From the NCBI GenBank assembly GCA_965224225.1, contig CBDCZF010000011.1, positions 372,001 through 436,000 on the forward strand: a stretch of 64,000 nt of DNA, in the 5' to 3' direction. Shown here in pieces: positions 63,316-64,000 of the stretch. Made by a program: the position numbers and the translations under genes. Below the pieces are notes generated by a model that did no database searches, was not told the origin of the DNA, and worked only from the letters and a program-made list of their open reading frames with translations. Position 1 is the stretch's first letter. Each line of letters opens with the position of its first letter. The stretch comes from CAJQQK01 sp965224225 (GTDB lineage: Bacteria; Pseudomonadota; Alphaproteobacteria; Rhizobiales; Hyphomicrobiaceae).

Positions 63316-63648
63316 TCAATGCTCGCAGCACCTTGCGTCGGCCCGGTGGCTACAGTGTGGAGGAAGTGGGGTAATCAGGTAGTTATGAGATCTCTTGCTG
63401 AGCGAATGGCCATGGGGTGTTCGGTATGAACGGGCAAGGTAGAGGCGGTAATCCCACACGTGACGCGCGGTCAATTCGTGTGGACGCAGATTGCGCTGGT
63501 CGATGCGGTCGAGCCAACGTGCGAACAGCCCGAGGTAAAGAGCGTAGTTTTTCTGGGTGTCGGCGGCGAGACCCTTCTCAACCTCGCAGTATTCGATGAA
63601 CGGCCCGATGTAGCTCCGGATTGGCTGATTGGTTTGGGCTGAATTCAT
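63316..63648 (-). pseudogene. Fragment of a tyrosine recombinase (XerC/D-like) N-terminus
   Basis: The frame encodes IGPFIEYCEVEKGLAADTQKNY and ARWLDRIDQRNLRPHELTARHVW, the SAM-like core-binding domain of Xer/phage integrases. After about 80 residues it runs into unrelated sequence (ITPLPPHCSHRADARCCEH), which lies at the edge of the transposase element. No catalytic domain with R-HxxR-Y is seen in the window. It was probably broken by the IS insertion. Confidence 0.72.
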
Positions 63649-63750
63649 GGAAGGGAGAAGAGCAAGTAAAAGGTTCGTTCAATGTAGATTTACCGAACCT
63701 TCGCGCACAGATGGCTCTGTTGAGCCGTTTTCTGAGACGCACATTGACGC

Positions 63751-63873
63751 TACTCAATGACGTCGAGATGGTTCTGCCGGCGATATTCGACGAGCCAGGC
63801 AATCGCGCGCTCGATTTCTTCTTCCGTGAAAAGGCCGGTCTCGCGCAATTTCTGTGGAACTTGAACGCACACG
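63751..63873 (-). CDS. Short open frame, possible gene fragment
   Basis: 40 codons from GTG 63873 encode VPQKLRETGLFTEEEIERA and IAWLVEYRRQNHLDVIE, which look like real protein, probably helical. The frame is open further upstream without an ATG; an ATG in another frame at about 63888 suggests a frameshift. No family recognised; it may be a small protein or the end of a broken gene. Confidence 0.35.
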
Positions 63874-64000
63874 GCCGTTCGCTCATGGCAAGGATCTTGT
63901 CCTGGATCGAGGCTTCGCGGGGCTTGGTCTTCAGCAATGACAACATACGACGAGATTAAAAGGCTTGGGCCACGGCTACGATGGCACCGATTATGACCAG

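Overview
The window is a contiguous, GC-rich stretch of an alphaproteobacterial chromosome around the replication origin. Evidence for the group is the ppsR | hemE origin junction (the arrangement described for Caulobacter and Rickettsia), the ParB binding sites around rho-mnmE-mnmG-rsmG-parA-parB, and several alphaproteobacterial families: Tim44-like protein, IalB-like protein, TIGR02300 and DUF2865. The nearest order cannot be fixed from sequence alone; a Hyphomicrobiales- or Rhodospirillales-like lineage fits best.

Layout. 1-10245 holds a partial DUF2865 gene, an SDR dehydrogenase, a SpoU methyltransferase and an IalB-like protein. It then holds the tim44-mltA-smr operon facing fxsA-secB, and the leftward set dnaQ, coaE, maf, ppsR. 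10246-10728 is the candidate oriC. 10729-23803 is the rightward core: hemE, hemJ, rho, mnmE, mnmG, rsmG, parA, parB, hisE, coaA, with three near-perfect parS sites. 23837-27727 is an accessory block: an acyl-adenylating ligase, a JmjC/cupin oxygenase, a small Tat-exported peptide and an HTH protein. 27983-39669 holds an adenosine-kinase-like gene, holA, lptE, leuS, a YggS protein, a UbiH-type hydroxylase and an XRE-like regulator, then ffh-GNAT-GNAT-rpsP-rimM. 40263-46600 is a tight six-gene catabolic operon of unknown substrate. 46701-60185 is the conserved leftward run aroA, cmk, rpsA, sppA, ihfB, lapA, trpF, trpB, trpA, accD, folC, broken between trpB and trpA by an EamA transporter, a duplicated 3' end of trpB and a fitAB toxin-antitoxin pair. 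60569-64000 holds TIGR02300, tRNA-Ala(GGC), a DUF4238 protein and eroded mobile DNA (a truncated IS1595-type transposase beside an integrase fragment).

Main points of interest. (1) ffh reads in frame into a GNAT acetyltransferase. Removing one A from an A5 tract would end Ffh with a lysine/arginine-rich tail at a TGATG overlap with the GNAT start. (2) The trp operon is split by an insertion flanked by 164-bp direct repeats of the trpB 3' end. (3) The 40-46.6 kb operon has two C-C lyases of the isocitrate lyase/PEP mutase family around an amidohydrolase. (4) Intergenic arrays of three or four consecutive hairpins recur at three places, and other palindromic and tandem repeats lie elsewhere. 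(5) The expected trmD-rplS are missing after rimM, where palindromic repeats lie instead.
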